Source: DASXYG01 sp036502625
GTDB taxonomy: Bacteria; Actinomycetota; Actinomycetes; Streptosporangiales; Streptosporangiaceae
NCBI GenBank assembly: GCA_036502625.1
Contig: DASXYG010000106.1
Location: forward strand, 59,580-123,579
Direction of reading: 5' to 3'
DNA length: 64,000 nucleotides
Below the pieces are notes generated by a model, which was not told where the DNA came from, did not search any database, and saw nothing but the letters and a program-made list of their open reading frames with translations. Made by a program: the position numbers and the translations under genes. Shown here piece after piece: positions 44,254 to 51,714 of the stretch; position 1 is the first letter of the stretch; every line of letters starts with the position of its first letter.

Positions 44254-44484
44254 CTAGCCGAAGGGGTCGTCCGGCAGGGTGGGTTCGCCGATCTCGCCGA
44301 AGGCGTACAGCATGTCGGAGCGGGCGAGTGCGGACTCCCAGAAGGGGCGGCGCAGGGCGGTGTCGTGGAGGCGGTACTTTCCGGTCTCCGGTACGAACCA
44401 TCCGACCTCGGATCCGGTGTCGGTGAGCACCTGGACCCGGGCATGACCCAGCCGGTTCCGTACTCGGGTCCGTAGCTTCGGCAT
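44254..44484 (-). CDS. Hypothetical protein, 76 residues
   Basis: Not recognised. A small soluble protein, basic at the N terminus (MPKLRTRVRNRLGHARVQV) and acidic at the C terminus (GEIGEPTLPDDPFG), with a possible beta-rich middle (TDTGSEVGWFVPETGKYRLHD). GGAGG lies 5 bases before the ATG, which supports it as a real gene. It may share a transcript with the 43387 gene. Confidence 0.6.
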   Translation of the reverse strand: MPKLRTRVRNRLGHARVQVLTDTGSEVGWFVPETGKYRLHDTALRRPFWESALARSDMLYAFGEIGEPTLPDDPFG

Positions 44485-44568
44485 GCCGACCTCCGAACAC
44501 GCGGCGCACTGTCAGCGGGTGAAGGCCTCAGCAGTTTCGCAACAAGTCGGGGGACGCGTCATCCGTGT

Positions 44569-45261
44569 TCACCAGGATTTCACCTGGGCCGCGAGGTCGT
44601 GCAGGCCGCCGAAACGGCCGTCGAAAGTGTCGGCCGGCGTCGGCGGGTCGCCCACCGGACGGTGGACGTACGCGGTCCGCATGCCCGCCGCCTGGGCCGC
44701 GCGGAGGTCCCAGGCGTGCGCGGCGACCATCAGCATGCGCTCCGGCGGGCAGGCGGCGATGTCGACGGCGAGGCGGTAGACCTCGGGAGCGGGCTTGTAC
44801 GCGCGTACGGCCTCGGCGGAGACGGCCTGGTGCCAGCGCAGCCCGGCATGCGCGTTGAGCCGCAGCAGGGCGGTGCGGCTCGCGTTGGACAGCCCGAGGA
44901 CGGGGAGGTCGCGCGCGAGGCTTTCCAGCCCGGCGGCCGAGTCCTCCCACGCGGGCAGGCGCTGGCCCGCGGTGGCCAGCCGGGCGATGGCCGCGGGGTC
45001 GGTGAGCCCGGCCTGGGCGGCTATGCGCTGGGCGGCCTCCGCGTCGAGGGCCTCGCTGTCGGCGTACGGGCGGTCGCCCTGCGCGATGCGGCGCTGCTCG
45101 CCGTCGAGGTGGCGGTCCCAGAGGCCGAGCAGCTCGCCCACCGCGGCGTCGTCCGCGCCGGGGATCGCTTCGCGGATCGCGGCGCGCCGCCCGCCGGGCT
45201 CGTCGACCAGGGTTCCGAGGATGTCGAAGACGACCACCTCGATGTCGCGGATCTCGGCCAT
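44569..45261 (-). CDS. HAD-superfamily hydrolase, haloacid-dehalogenase-like (type II)
   Basis: A 230-residue HAD protein with nucleophile Asp13 (VFDILGTLVD), Ser125-Asn126 (GLSNAS), Lys156 (RAYKPAPEVY) and Asp185 (AAHAWDLRAA). This order and the AHAWDL block are those of L-2-haloacid dehalogenases. The aromatic pocket residues that define dehalogenase activity cannot be judged, so a phosphatase role is possible. ATG after GGGAGG. Divergent from a CGNR-type regulator with two identical-design inverted repeats between, so it is probably its target. Confidence 0.85.
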   Translation of the reverse strand: MAEIRDIEVVVFDILGTLVDEPGGRRAAIREAIPGADDAAVGELLGLWDRHLDGEQRRIAQGDRPYADSEALDAEAAQRIAAQAGLTDPAAIARLATAGQRLPAWEDSAAGLESLARDLPVLGLSNASRTALLRLNAHAGLRWHQAVSAEAVRAYKPAPEVYRLAVDIAACPPERMLMVAAHAWDLRAAQAAGMRTAYVHRPVGDPPTPADTFDGRFGGLHDLAAQVKSW

Positions 45262-45282
45262 GCCGCCTCCCGTTCGTACGGT

Positions 45283-45352
45283 GTCACCGGTTCAACAGGT
45301 GACGTTCGCTGACGATGTTGCCATCGGCCGCGTCACCGGTCAAGATGGTGAC
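45283..45352. promoter_or_regulatory. Duplicated inverted-repeat operators between HAD and CGNR genes
   Basis: Two copies of GTCACC-N9-GGTGAC, at 45283-45303 and 45332-45352; even the spacers match (GGTTCAACA and GGTCAAGAT). Centres are 49 bases apart. The second ends directly before the chosen GTG of the CGNR gene. Confidence 0.65.
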
Positions 45353-45898
45353 GTGGACTTCGCGTACGTGAGCGGCGACCCGGCGCTCGACCTGGCGGGC
45401 ACGGTCGGGACGCGCCGCGACGACCCCGTCGACCTGCTGGCCGGGCCCGCCGACCTGGAGCGGTGGGTGGCCGGGTGCGCCGGGCTGCCCGACCGGGTCG
45501 GCGCCGGCGCTGAGACGTTCGCGGCCGCGCTGTCGCTGCGCGAGGCGGTCTACCGGCTCGCGCTCGACCGCGTCCTGGGCCGCCGCTTCCACAAGGGCAG
45601 CCTGGCGATCCTCAACGAGGCGGCCGCCGGGCCGGTGCCCGCGGTGCGGCTCGGCGACGCGGGGGTGCGTGTTTCAGGCGGCCTGCCCGAGGTGCTCGCG
45701 CAGCTCGCCCGAGGCGCCGTCGCCGTGCTCGGCGATCCGGACGCGTGTCTCAAGGAGTGCGGGCGCACCGGCTGCACGCGCATCTACCTCGACCGCTCGC
45801 GCGGCGCCCGGCGTACGTGGTGCGGCATGGACGAATGCGGCAACCGCGTCAAGGCCGCGGCGTACCGGGCCCGCAGGCGGGCGTCAGCGGGGGAGTGA
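45353..45898 (+). CDS. CGNR zinc-finger (ABATE-domain) regulator
   Basis: A 181-residue protein: N-terminal ABATE-like domain (FAYVSGDPALDLAGTVG) and a C-terminal zinc finger with C-x4-C, then WC-x4-CGNR (TWCGMDECGNR) and basic YRARRR. Such proteins are putative stress-responsive regulators. The GTG at 45353 matches the usual family N terminus; an in-frame GTG at 45299 would put both operator repeats inside the gene and is less likely. The absence of a ribosome site suggests leaderless translation. Convergent with a small membrane-protein gene 5 bases away. Confidence 0.85.
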   Translation: MDFAYVSGDPALDLAGTVGTRRDDPVDLLAGPADLERWVAGCAGLPDRVGAGAETFAAALSLREAVYRLALDRVLGRRFHKGSLAILNEAAAGPVPAVRLGDAGVRVSGGLPEVLAQLARGAVAVLGDPDACLKECGRTGCTRIYLDRSRGARRTWCGMDECGNRVKAAAYRARRRASAGE

Positions 45899-45903
45899 CG
45901 GCC

Positions 45904-46224
45904 TCAGTCCAGATCGGGCCGCTCGGGCTGGCCAGGCTGCTCGGGCTGCTCGGGCTGGCCGGGGCGCGGCGCGTGGCGCGGCTTGCGGAGCGTCAGCCAG
46001 CACACGGTGAGCAGCCCGGACACCAGCGTCGCCACCAGCGCCCGGCCCATCTGCGCGGTGTGCAGCGACCCGCAGTACGGTCCGGTCTGGTCCGCGGGGA
46101 GCATCACCGACCCGCACGACTCCAGCGTCAGCCGCGACGGCCAGAACAGGAACAGGCCGGCGAGGAGCCAGCACACCAGGGCCGCCGCCGCGATCGAAAT
46201 GGTCAGGGACTCCTCGTCGCTCAT
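45904..46224 (-). CDS. Small two-helix membrane protein
   Basis: A 106-residue protein with membrane helices at about 8-28 (ISIAAAALVCWLLAGLFLF) and 65-85 (ALVATLVSGLLTVCWLTL), an extracytoplasmic loop with two cysteines (LESCGS, GPYCGS) that could form a disulfide, and a Pro/Gln/Glu repeat tail (PGQPEQPEQPGQPERP). Function unknown. GGAGG before ATG supports it. Longer upstream in-frame sequence is the repeat array and is not counted. Confidence 0.7.
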   Translation of the reverse strand: MSDEESLTISIAAAALVCWLLAGLFLFWPSRLTLESCGSVMLPADQTGPYCGSLHTAQMGRALVATLVSGLLTVCWLTLRKPRHAPRPGQPEQPEQPGQPERPDLD

Positions 46225-46261
46225 CAAGCCTCCACATCGCCCACACCGCCACGGCTCAGAT

Positions 46262-46517
46262 CTCCGCGGCCCCAGGCGATCCCACCACGCCTCCGCGCGT
46301 CCCCGCTCACGTGCGTGACGGCGACCGCGGCCCCAGGCGCCCCCACCACGCCTCCACGCGTCGCGGCTCACGTGCGTGACGGCGACCGCGGCCCCAGGCG
46401 CCCCCACCACGCCTCCGCGCGTCCCGGCGACCGCGGCCCCAGGCGACCCCACCACGCCTCCGCGCGTGACGGCGACCGCCGCCTCAGGCGATCCCACCAC
46501 CACTCTGCGGTTCCCCG
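46262..46517. repeat. Five imperfect tandem repeats (44-60 bases)
   Basis: Units contain GGCGACCGCGGCCCCAGGCG, CCCACCACGCCTCCGCGCG and, in three of five, CCCCGCTCACGTGCGTGAC-like ends. The block fills the whole gap between two membrane-protein genes (46225-46518). No gene or RNA is supported inside it. Confidence 0.88.
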
Positions 46518-46518
46518 C

Positions 46519-46914
46519 TCACGTGCGTGACGGGGGCCGCGGGGTGGGGCCGAGGATGATGTGGCCCTGTGGCTGGTAGGCGCTGGCCAGTGGGACGTCC
46601 CATTCGACGGTGTCGTTCATGATGCCGACGAGGCGCCCGGCCGCCGGGCTCAGCACCACGACCGCGACTGCGGCCCAGAACAGCCACCAGATCTGGTCGA
46701 TCACGGCGACGCCGCCCGCGATGAACGCGGCGATCACCACGCCCACCAGCAGCCAGGACGGCACCCGTCCGTGCGCGTGCCCGCCGGGCCGCGGCGTCGG
46801 CTCGCTGCCCGGGGCGGTCCGCGCGGCGGCGCCCGCGTACGGCTCGGCCTCGCCGCCGCCCTCGTGCGCGGCGCGCAGGATGGGCCCCGGTGGTGCGTGT
46901 CGTTGGTCGGTCAT
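46519..46914 (-). CDS. Two-helix membrane protein, 131 residues
   Basis: Cytoplasmic Pro/Gly/Ala-rich N terminus (1-50), helices at about 53-72 (WLLVGVVIAAFIAGGVAVID) and 75-92 (WWLFWAAVAVVVLSPAAG), then a short tail with NDTVEWDVPLASAYQPQ. Resembles small HGxxEE-type actinobacterial membrane proteins only in layout. Function unknown. GGGGGGAG lies before the ATG. Confidence 0.65.
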   Translation of the reverse strand: MTDQRHAPPGPILRAAHEGGGEAEPYAGAAARTAPGSEPTPRPGGHAHGRVPSWLLVGVVIAAFIAGGVAVIDQIWWLFWAAVAVVVLSPAAGRLVGIMNDTVEWDVPLASAYQPQGHIILGPTPRPPSRT

Positions 46915-47014
46915 GGCGCGCTCCCCCCTGGAACGATCGCGGCCATGCCGGATCGCTACCCGCTGTGCGCGCGGGGAACGCCTGGCCGGGACGCGCGCCG
47001 TACCGGACGGGCGC

Positions 47015-47593
47015 TCACGGCTCCTTGAGGCCGCCGATGCCCAGGGAGCCGTCCGCGCCGCCGGGCGCCTGGGCGATCTCCTCCTCGGTCTCCTCGACGT
47101 ACCCCTCCGGGTCCTTGTCGGAGGTGTCCAGGCCGCGGGCGTCCGGGTGGGCGTCGAGGAACTCCGCGAAGCGCCGCCCCAGCGCCTCGCGCAGCCCGGC
47201 CGCGGCGCTGACGCGGAAGTCGGCGATGCCGTCGCGCTCCTCCTCGGCCATGTGCTCGTCGTTGGCGACCCGTGTGCGCGCGACCGCGTCCCACCACTCC
47301 GGGCCGCCGACGGGATGCCGGGCGGCGTCGTGCGCGCCGTCGCGGATGTCGTTGTGGTCGCCGATGGCGTCGAGGGTCTCGTCCTCCGGGTCGTCCTCGC
47401 CGCGTTTCAGCAGCTCCGGGTAGAAGATCTCCTCCTCGGCGACCGCGTGCAGGTCGAGGCGGTCCGCCAGCGGCTGCCACGCCGTGCGCAAGGTGTCGGC
47501 GTCGGCGTTGCGCGCGCGCAGCTCGTCCAGCGCGTTGAACCGCGCGCGGAACCACTCGTGGTCGTCGAGGATCAGCCGGACGATGTCCGTCAT
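47015..47593 (-). CDS. Hemerythrin-domain protein
   Basis: A 192-residue HHE-domain protein. Candidate iron ligands are His12 (DDHEWF), His49 and Glu53 (LHAVAEEE), His80 (GDHND), and His114 with Glu118 (DEHMAEEE), the four-helix-bundle pattern of bacterial hemerythrins that bind O2, NO or peroxide. The C-terminal 40 residues are acidic and disordered-looking (DTSDKDPEGYVEETEEE). The ATG was chosen after GGAGGTGGAG. It stands alone; a stress role is likely. Confidence 0.88.
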   Translation of the reverse strand: MTDIVRLILDDHEWFRARFNALDELRARNADADTLRTAWQPLADRLDLHAVAEEEIFYPELLKRGEDDPEDETLDAIGDHNDIRDGAHDAARHPVGGPEWWDAVARTRVANDEHMAEEERDGIADFRVSAAAGLREALGRRFAEFLDAHPDARGLDTSDKDPEGYVEETEEEIAQAPGGADGSLGIGGLKEP

Positions 47594-47681
47594 GCCGTCT
47601 CCACCTCCGCCTTCCGATCGTCGGCTACGTCCCGTGCTGCATGTATCCGCACGCGGGCGGAACATTCGCGGCGGGCCGCGC

Positions 47682-47945
47682 CTAGCGGTGTTCGGCGTGC
47701 GCGGCCGGGGACGCGCGGCGGGCCAGGCGGGCCTGGCGGCGGCGGGTGGGGCCGCGGTGCACCAGGCCGTCGCGGCCGGTGGCCAGGCGCCAGATCAGGT
47801 AGCCGAACGCGTACACGCCGAGCAGGAGGAAGACGACCATCGTCACGGGCACGCCGTACGGGGTGAACGCGGTGGACGCCGCGATCGCGACGGCGACGGC
47901 GACGCCGATGACGACACCGGCGACGCGGCCGGACCGGTTCTTCAT
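47682..47945 (-). CDS. Small two-helix membrane protein, 87 residues
   Basis: Two membrane helices (about 8-28 and 34-55) and a strongly basic C-terminal tail (RRRQARLARRASPAAHAEHR). Function unknown. The ATG at 47945 was chosen over a TTG upstream because helix 1 begins right after it. Confidence 0.6.
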   Translation of the reverse strand: MKNRSGRVAGVVIGVAVAVAIAASTAFTPYGVPVTMVVFLLLGVYAFGYLIWRLATGRDGLVHRGPTRRRQARLARRASPAAHAEHR

Positions 47946-48014
47946 GCGCACACCGCCACTCTCAGCAGCCAAACCGACGCCTCATCGTACGGGCCGCCGG
48001 CCGCCGGGCATCCC

Positions 48015-48284
48015 CTACTTCAGCCAGGTGCGCACGGGGTGGGTACGGGCGTAGCGCAGGCCGCCCACGATCAGGGCGCCGGCGCCGGTGGACCACAGGA
48101 ACCACGGGGCGTCCAGTGACCCGTCGGCGGCGGCCAGCGCCAGGTACACCACGAGTTGCACGGCCGAGACGCCGACCCACAGGGCGACGGCCGCCCGGTA
48201 CGCGGTGTCCAGGGCCGGGGCGGACGTGCGCCCGGTCCGCGCGATGTTCTCGGGCCGAACGGTGATGACGCCGGTGTCCTGCAT
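48015..48284 (-). CDS. Small two-helix membrane protein, 89 residues
   Basis: N-terminal 25 residues soluble, helices at about 30-50 (AVALWVGVSAVQLVVYLAL) and 57-75 (WFLWSTGAGALIVGGLRYA). AAGGAGAG before the ATG makes it a convincing gene. Function unknown. Confidence 0.7.
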   Translation of the reverse strand: MQDTGVITVRPENIARTGRTSAPALDTAYRAAVALWVGVSAVQLVVYLALAAADGSLDAPWFLWSTGAGALIVGGLRYARTHPVRTWLK

Positions 48285-48393
48285 GATCTCTCCTTGGCTC
48301 GTCGGTGAGACCAACCTACGGAGACCGCGCGCGGGCGGCAGTAGGGCTGGGCCCACCCCCGCCGGGGCGCCAGGCCGTGGATTCCGGCGGGGC

Positions 48394-49104
48394 TCAGTCC
48401 CCGGCGCGCAGGGGGCTGCGCTGCCGCGCCCGGTCGTCGAAGTTGTCCGGGCGCAGCCAGGCGGTGTACCGGTCGCGTACGGCGGGCCACTCCTCGTCGA
48501 CGATCGCGTACCAGGCGGTGTCGCGGTTGCGGCCGCGTACGACGACCGCCTGCCGGAACGTGCCCTCGTAGCGGAACCCGAGCCGTTCGGCCGCGGCGCG
48601 CGACGGCGCGTTGAGCGCGTCGCACTTCCACTCGAGGCGGCGGTAGCCGAGGTCGTCGAAGACGTAGCGGGCGAGCAGGTACTGCGCCTCGGTGGCCGCG
48701 CGGCGGCGCTGGAGCAGCGGCGAGTAGTGCACGTTGCCGACCTCGATCACGCCCGCCTCGGGCTGGATCCGCATCAGGCTCAGCACACCGGCCGCCCGCG
48801 GCTCGCCGTCGGCCGGATCGGTGGTGACGACCGCGTAGAACCGCGGATCGGCGCACGCGGACGCGTCCTCGGTCCATTTCCGGTAGTCGTCGAGGCTCGC
48901 GTACGGCCCGTACGGCAGGTACGTCCAGCTCTCCCCGTGGGTGTCGAGCCGGTCGGCGTCGTACAGTTCGGCGGCGTGCCGCTCCGGGTCGAGCCGCTCC
49001 AGGCGGCAGTAGCTTCCGGTGAGCACCGCGGCGTCCGGCGCGGCGCGCGGTGTCCAGCCGGGCAGGGGCCGCCCCACGGGCTGGCCGAGCTCGTTGACGT
49101 GCAT
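48394..49104 (-). CDS. GNAT N-acetyltransferase (RimJ/RimL-like)
   Basis: A 236-residue GNAT protein: N-terminal GSYCRLERLDPERHAAELYDA, IEVGNVHYSPLLQRRRAATEAQYLL with the acetyl-CoA loop (Q/R-x2-x-A-T/G pattern), and RLEWKCDALNAPSRAAAERLGFRYEGTFRQ, the block found in RimL-like enzymes that acetylate protein N termini or small amines. The ATG at 49104 has only a weak ribosome site. Independent of its neighbours. Confidence 0.85.
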   Translation of the reverse strand: MHVNELGQPVGRPLPGWTPRAAPDAAVLTGSYCRLERLDPERHAAELYDADRLDTHGESWTYLPYGPYASLDDYRKWTEDASACADPRFYAVVTTDPADGEPRAAGVLSLMRIQPEAGVIEVGNVHYSPLLQRRRAATEAQYLLARYVFDDLGYRRLEWKCDALNAPSRAAAERLGFRYEGTFRQAVVVRGRNRDTAWYAIVDEEWPAVRDRYTAWLRPDNFDDRARQRSPLRAGD

Positions 49105-49123
49105 GCCCCGAATCTGCCACAGG

Positions 49124-49411
49124 TCACGGCCGCCCCGTGAGACCACTCCCGCCCCGTACGGGAAGGCCACCGGCGGCGCGGCGCGCCCGGCGGCGGGCGA
49201 GCAGGTGGAGCGCGGCGCCGCGCAGCAGCAGGAGCACGCCGACGGCGCCGATGCGCAGCACCGCGTACGCGGGGGGCCAGGTGAGCGCGGCGGCGATCAG
49301 CGCGCCGACGATGAGCAGCGCGCCCGCCGCGTAGGCCGGGCGCGGGTCGAGCGTCCAGCGCCGGAGGGCGGCCATCGTCGTGCGCGCGCTCGGCGCGGTT
49401 GTCGTCTTCAT
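49124..49411 (-). CDS. Small two-helix membrane protein, divergent from a TetR gene
   Basis: A 95-residue protein with helices at about 27-48 (AAGALLIVGALIAAALTWP) and 51-70 (VLRIGAVGVLLLLRGAALHLL) and a basic tail. Its ATG is 3 bases from a perfect palindrome that is also upstream of the divergent TetR gene, so it is a likely repressor target. Function unknown. Confidence 0.7.
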   Translation of the reverse strand: MKTTTAPSARTTMAALRRWTLDPRPAYAAGALLIVGALIAAALTWPPAYAVLRIGAVGVLLLLRGAALHLLARRRARRAAGGLPVRGGSGLTGRP

Positions 49412-49413
49412 GG

Positions 49414-49453
49414 ATTTATCTGACCAGATAAATTTTGATCCGTCCAGATAAAT
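49414..49453. promoter_or_regulatory. Candidate TetR operator with repeated half-site
   Basis: ATTTATCTG-AC-CAGATAAAT (49414-49433) is a perfect 9-2-9 palindrome; the right half CAGATAAAT recurs at 49445-49453. AT-rich in a GC-rich window and placed between divergent starts. Confidence 0.7.
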
Positions 49454-49471
49454 TCATGGCATGATGCGGAT

Positions 49472-50089
49472 GTGGACGGGACGGGGGAGCGGTCGCCGAC
49501 GAACGGCGCGCGGCGCCGGCAGATCGTGGCGGCGGCGATCGAGGCGATCGCCGACGGCGGCTACGAGAACGCGTCGTTCGCCCAGATCACCGAGCGCGCC
49601 GGGCTGAGCAGCCCGCGGATGATCTCCTACCATTTCGCCGGCAAGGCCGATCTGCTCCGCCAGATCGCGGCCGACATCTTCGCGGACGGCGCCGAGCGCA
49701 TCGCCGCGGCGGTCGCCCGCGAGACGACGGCCGCCGGCCGTGTCGGCGCGTACATACGGACCAACCTGGAGTTCCTCGGCGCCCACCCGCGCGAGATGGC
49801 CGCGCTCGCCGCGATCACCCCGCACCTGCGGACCCCCGACGGCCGCCGGTACACCACGGCCGGCGCCGAGGTCCAGGAGAGCGCGGTGCGGCCGCTGCGA
49901 TCGCTGCTCGAAGCCGGTCAGCGTACGGGGGAGCTCGGCGCGTTCGACTGCCGGTCGATGGCGGTGATGGTGCGCGGCGCCATCGAGGCCGCCGCGGTCC
50001 GCGCCGCCGACCCGTCCTTCGACCTCGCCGCCTACACCGACCAGGTCGTCGCCACGTTCACCCTGGCCGTCACGGCCGGCACGGGCTAG
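49472..50089 (+). CDS. TetR-family regulator
   Basis: A 205-residue TetR protein: IVAAAIEAIADGGYENASFAQITERAGLSSPRMISYHFAGKADLL is the helix-turn-helix (about 17-62), followed by a helical ligand domain (TetR C-terminal type with VRGAIEAAAVRAADPSFDL). GTG start with no good ribosome site. Probably represses the divergent small membrane-protein gene and itself. Its stop overlaps the convergent MFS gene by 4 bases. Confidence 0.9.
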   Translation: MDGTGERSPTNGARRRQIVAAAIEAIADGGYENASFAQITERAGLSSPRMISYHFAGKADLLRQIAADIFADGAERIAAAVARETTAAGRVGAYIRTNLEFLGAHPREMAALAAITPHLRTPDGRRYTTAGAEVQESAVRPLRSLLEAGQRTGELGAFDCRSMAVMVRGAIEAAAVRAADPSFDLAAYTDQVVATFTLAVTAGTG

Positions 50090-51714
50090 GCCGCGGGTTC
50101 GGGCGACGGGTCGTCGAGCTCGTGCGGTCGGTAGCCGGGCAGGCGGCCCGCCGGGACGATGGCGATCGCGCTGATCCCGGCGAGGACGAGCAGGCCGAGC
50201 TTCAGCGTCCGCAGCCGTACGTCCTCGTTGACCGCCACCGCCGCGTCCACCTGGGCGGGCGTCGCGTTCGTCCGGCTCAGCACCGCGCGCAGCTCGTCGT
50301 TGCTGACGAAGTTCACGTTGTTGAGGTCGACCTGGGCGACGAGCTCGGGCGGCAGCTCCGGGTGGGCGGTGACCGCGCGGCCCACGCTCAGGCCGAGGAT
50401 GGTGACCAGCAGCGCGCCCACGACGGCGGTGCCGCACGCGGACGCGAGGTTCTGCGTCGTGCCGCGGATGGAGCCGACGTCGCCGGCGCGGCTCTTCGGC
50501 GCGGACGTCACCAAGACGTTGAACACCAGCGTGACGAGGCTGCCCTGGCCGACGCCGAACACGATCAGCCCGGCGATCGTCGGCACGGTCTCCCAGTTGT
50601 TGTTCACGACGTACGCCAGCCACGCCAGCGCGGCGGTGGTCAGGACGAACGAGAACACGCCGATCGTGCGCGGGCTGTACCGCTTGTAGAAGCGGACGAC
50701 CAGCATCGCGGTGACGAACACCGTGAGGTTGAACGGCATCATGACCAGCGACGTGTCGAACGGCGTACGGCCCTGCACGATCTGGATGTACAGCGGCACC
50801 GAGAAGTTCAGCGCCGCCTCAAGCGCGACCACGACGAACATCGCGTACACCGCGGCGCGCTCGCGCCCGGAGCCGAGCACGCCCAGGTCGACGAGCGGCA
50901 CCCGGCCGGCCCGGATGCGCCGGAACGTCCACATCACGAACGCCTGGCCGAGCACGATGCCGATGACCACGAGCAGCGGCGCGGGGGAGATCCCGAGGAG
51001 GTCGAACGGCGCCTCGGGGTCGGCGAAGAACGCGCCCCACTGGTTCAGGTTGTTGAAGCCCATGGTCAGCGCGACGATCGCCAGGCCGATGAGGACGGCG
51101 CCGATGACGTCGATCTTCATGCTGGAGTCGCCGCGGTCGGACCTGAGCCGGAAGCTGAACACGAAGACGAGGACGGCCAGCGCCAGCACGATCCCGAACA
51201 CCGGCCGCCAGCCGACCCAGGTGCCGAGCGCGCCGCCGATGAGGAACGCGCTGACGCCGGACGCCGCGCGCGCCGAGCCGAGCGAGCCGATCGCGGTGGC
51301 CTGCTGCGGCCCGTGGTAGTTCTCCGCGATCAGCGCGACGAGGGCGGGCACGATGATGGCCGCGGACGCGCCGGCGAGCGCCTGCCCGGCGATGGCCCAG
51401 CCGACCGCGGGGGAGAGGATCATGAGCACGGCGGAGGCGGCGAACAGCACGACGACGATGCGGAAGATCAGCACCCAGCCGATCCGCTGGCCGAGCTTCG
51501 CGCCGACCATCACGAGCGCGGCGACGGCCAGCCCGTACACGACGATCGTCGAGCTGACGACGGTCGGCGCCGAGCCGAAGTCGTCGACCATGCCGCCGAG
51601 GGAGACCGGCAGCGCGGCGACGTTGAACGACATCAGCACCTGCGCGAGGAACAGGCCGATCATCGGTGTCCATGACGTGCGTTCCCCGACGGCCGGGGCG
51701 GCTTCGGTGCTCAC
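50086..51714 (-). CDS. MFS transporter, DHA2 (14-helix) type
   Basis: A 542-residue permease with about 14 helices: SFNVAALPVSLGGMVDDF in helix 1, YGLAVAALVMVGAKLGQRIG (motif A region), motif C-like ALAGASAAIIVPALVALIAENY, and a long extracytoplasmic loop (about 445-500) before the last helix. The GTG start overlaps the glutaminase stop as GTGA. DHA2 proteins export drugs or metabolites. Coupling to glutaminase hints at glutamate, ammonia-related or acid-stress transport, but its sequence is of drug-exporter type. Confidence 0.88.
   Translation of the reverse strand: MSTEAAPAVGERTSWTPMIGLFLAQVLMSFNVAALPVSLGGMVDDFGSAPTVVSSTIVVYGLAVAALVMVGAKLGQRIGWVLIFRIVVVLFAASAVLMILSPAVGWAIAGQALAGASAAIIVPALVALIAENYHGPQQATAIGSLGSARAASGVSAFLIGGALGTWVGWRPVFGIVLALAVLVFVFSFRLRSDRGDSSMKIDVIGAVLIGLAIVALTMGFNNLNQWGAFFADPEAPFDLLGISPAPLLVVIGIVLGQAFVMWTFRRIRAGRVPLVDLGVLGSGRERAAVYAMFVVVALEAALNFSVPLYIQIVQGRTPFDTSLVMMPFNLTVFVTAMLVVRFYKRYSPRTIGVFSFVLTTAALAWLAYVVNNNWETVPTIAGLIVFGVGQGSLVTLVFNVLVTSAPKSRAGDVGSIRGTTQNLASACGTAVVGALLVTILGLSVGRAVTAHPELPPELVAQVDLNNVNFVSNDELRAVLSRTNATPAQVDAAVAVNEDVRLRTLKLGLLVLAGISAIAIVPAGRLPGYRPHELDDPSPEPAA

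Noticed and set aside
45299..45352. Upstream GTG for the CGNR gene
   Set aside because: It would place both operator repeats in the coding region and adds 18 residues before the usual family start.
46262..46517. Possible CRISPR array
   Set aside because: Units vary in length and sequence, there are no distinct spacers and no cas genes. The same holds for the arrays at 31527 and 63180.
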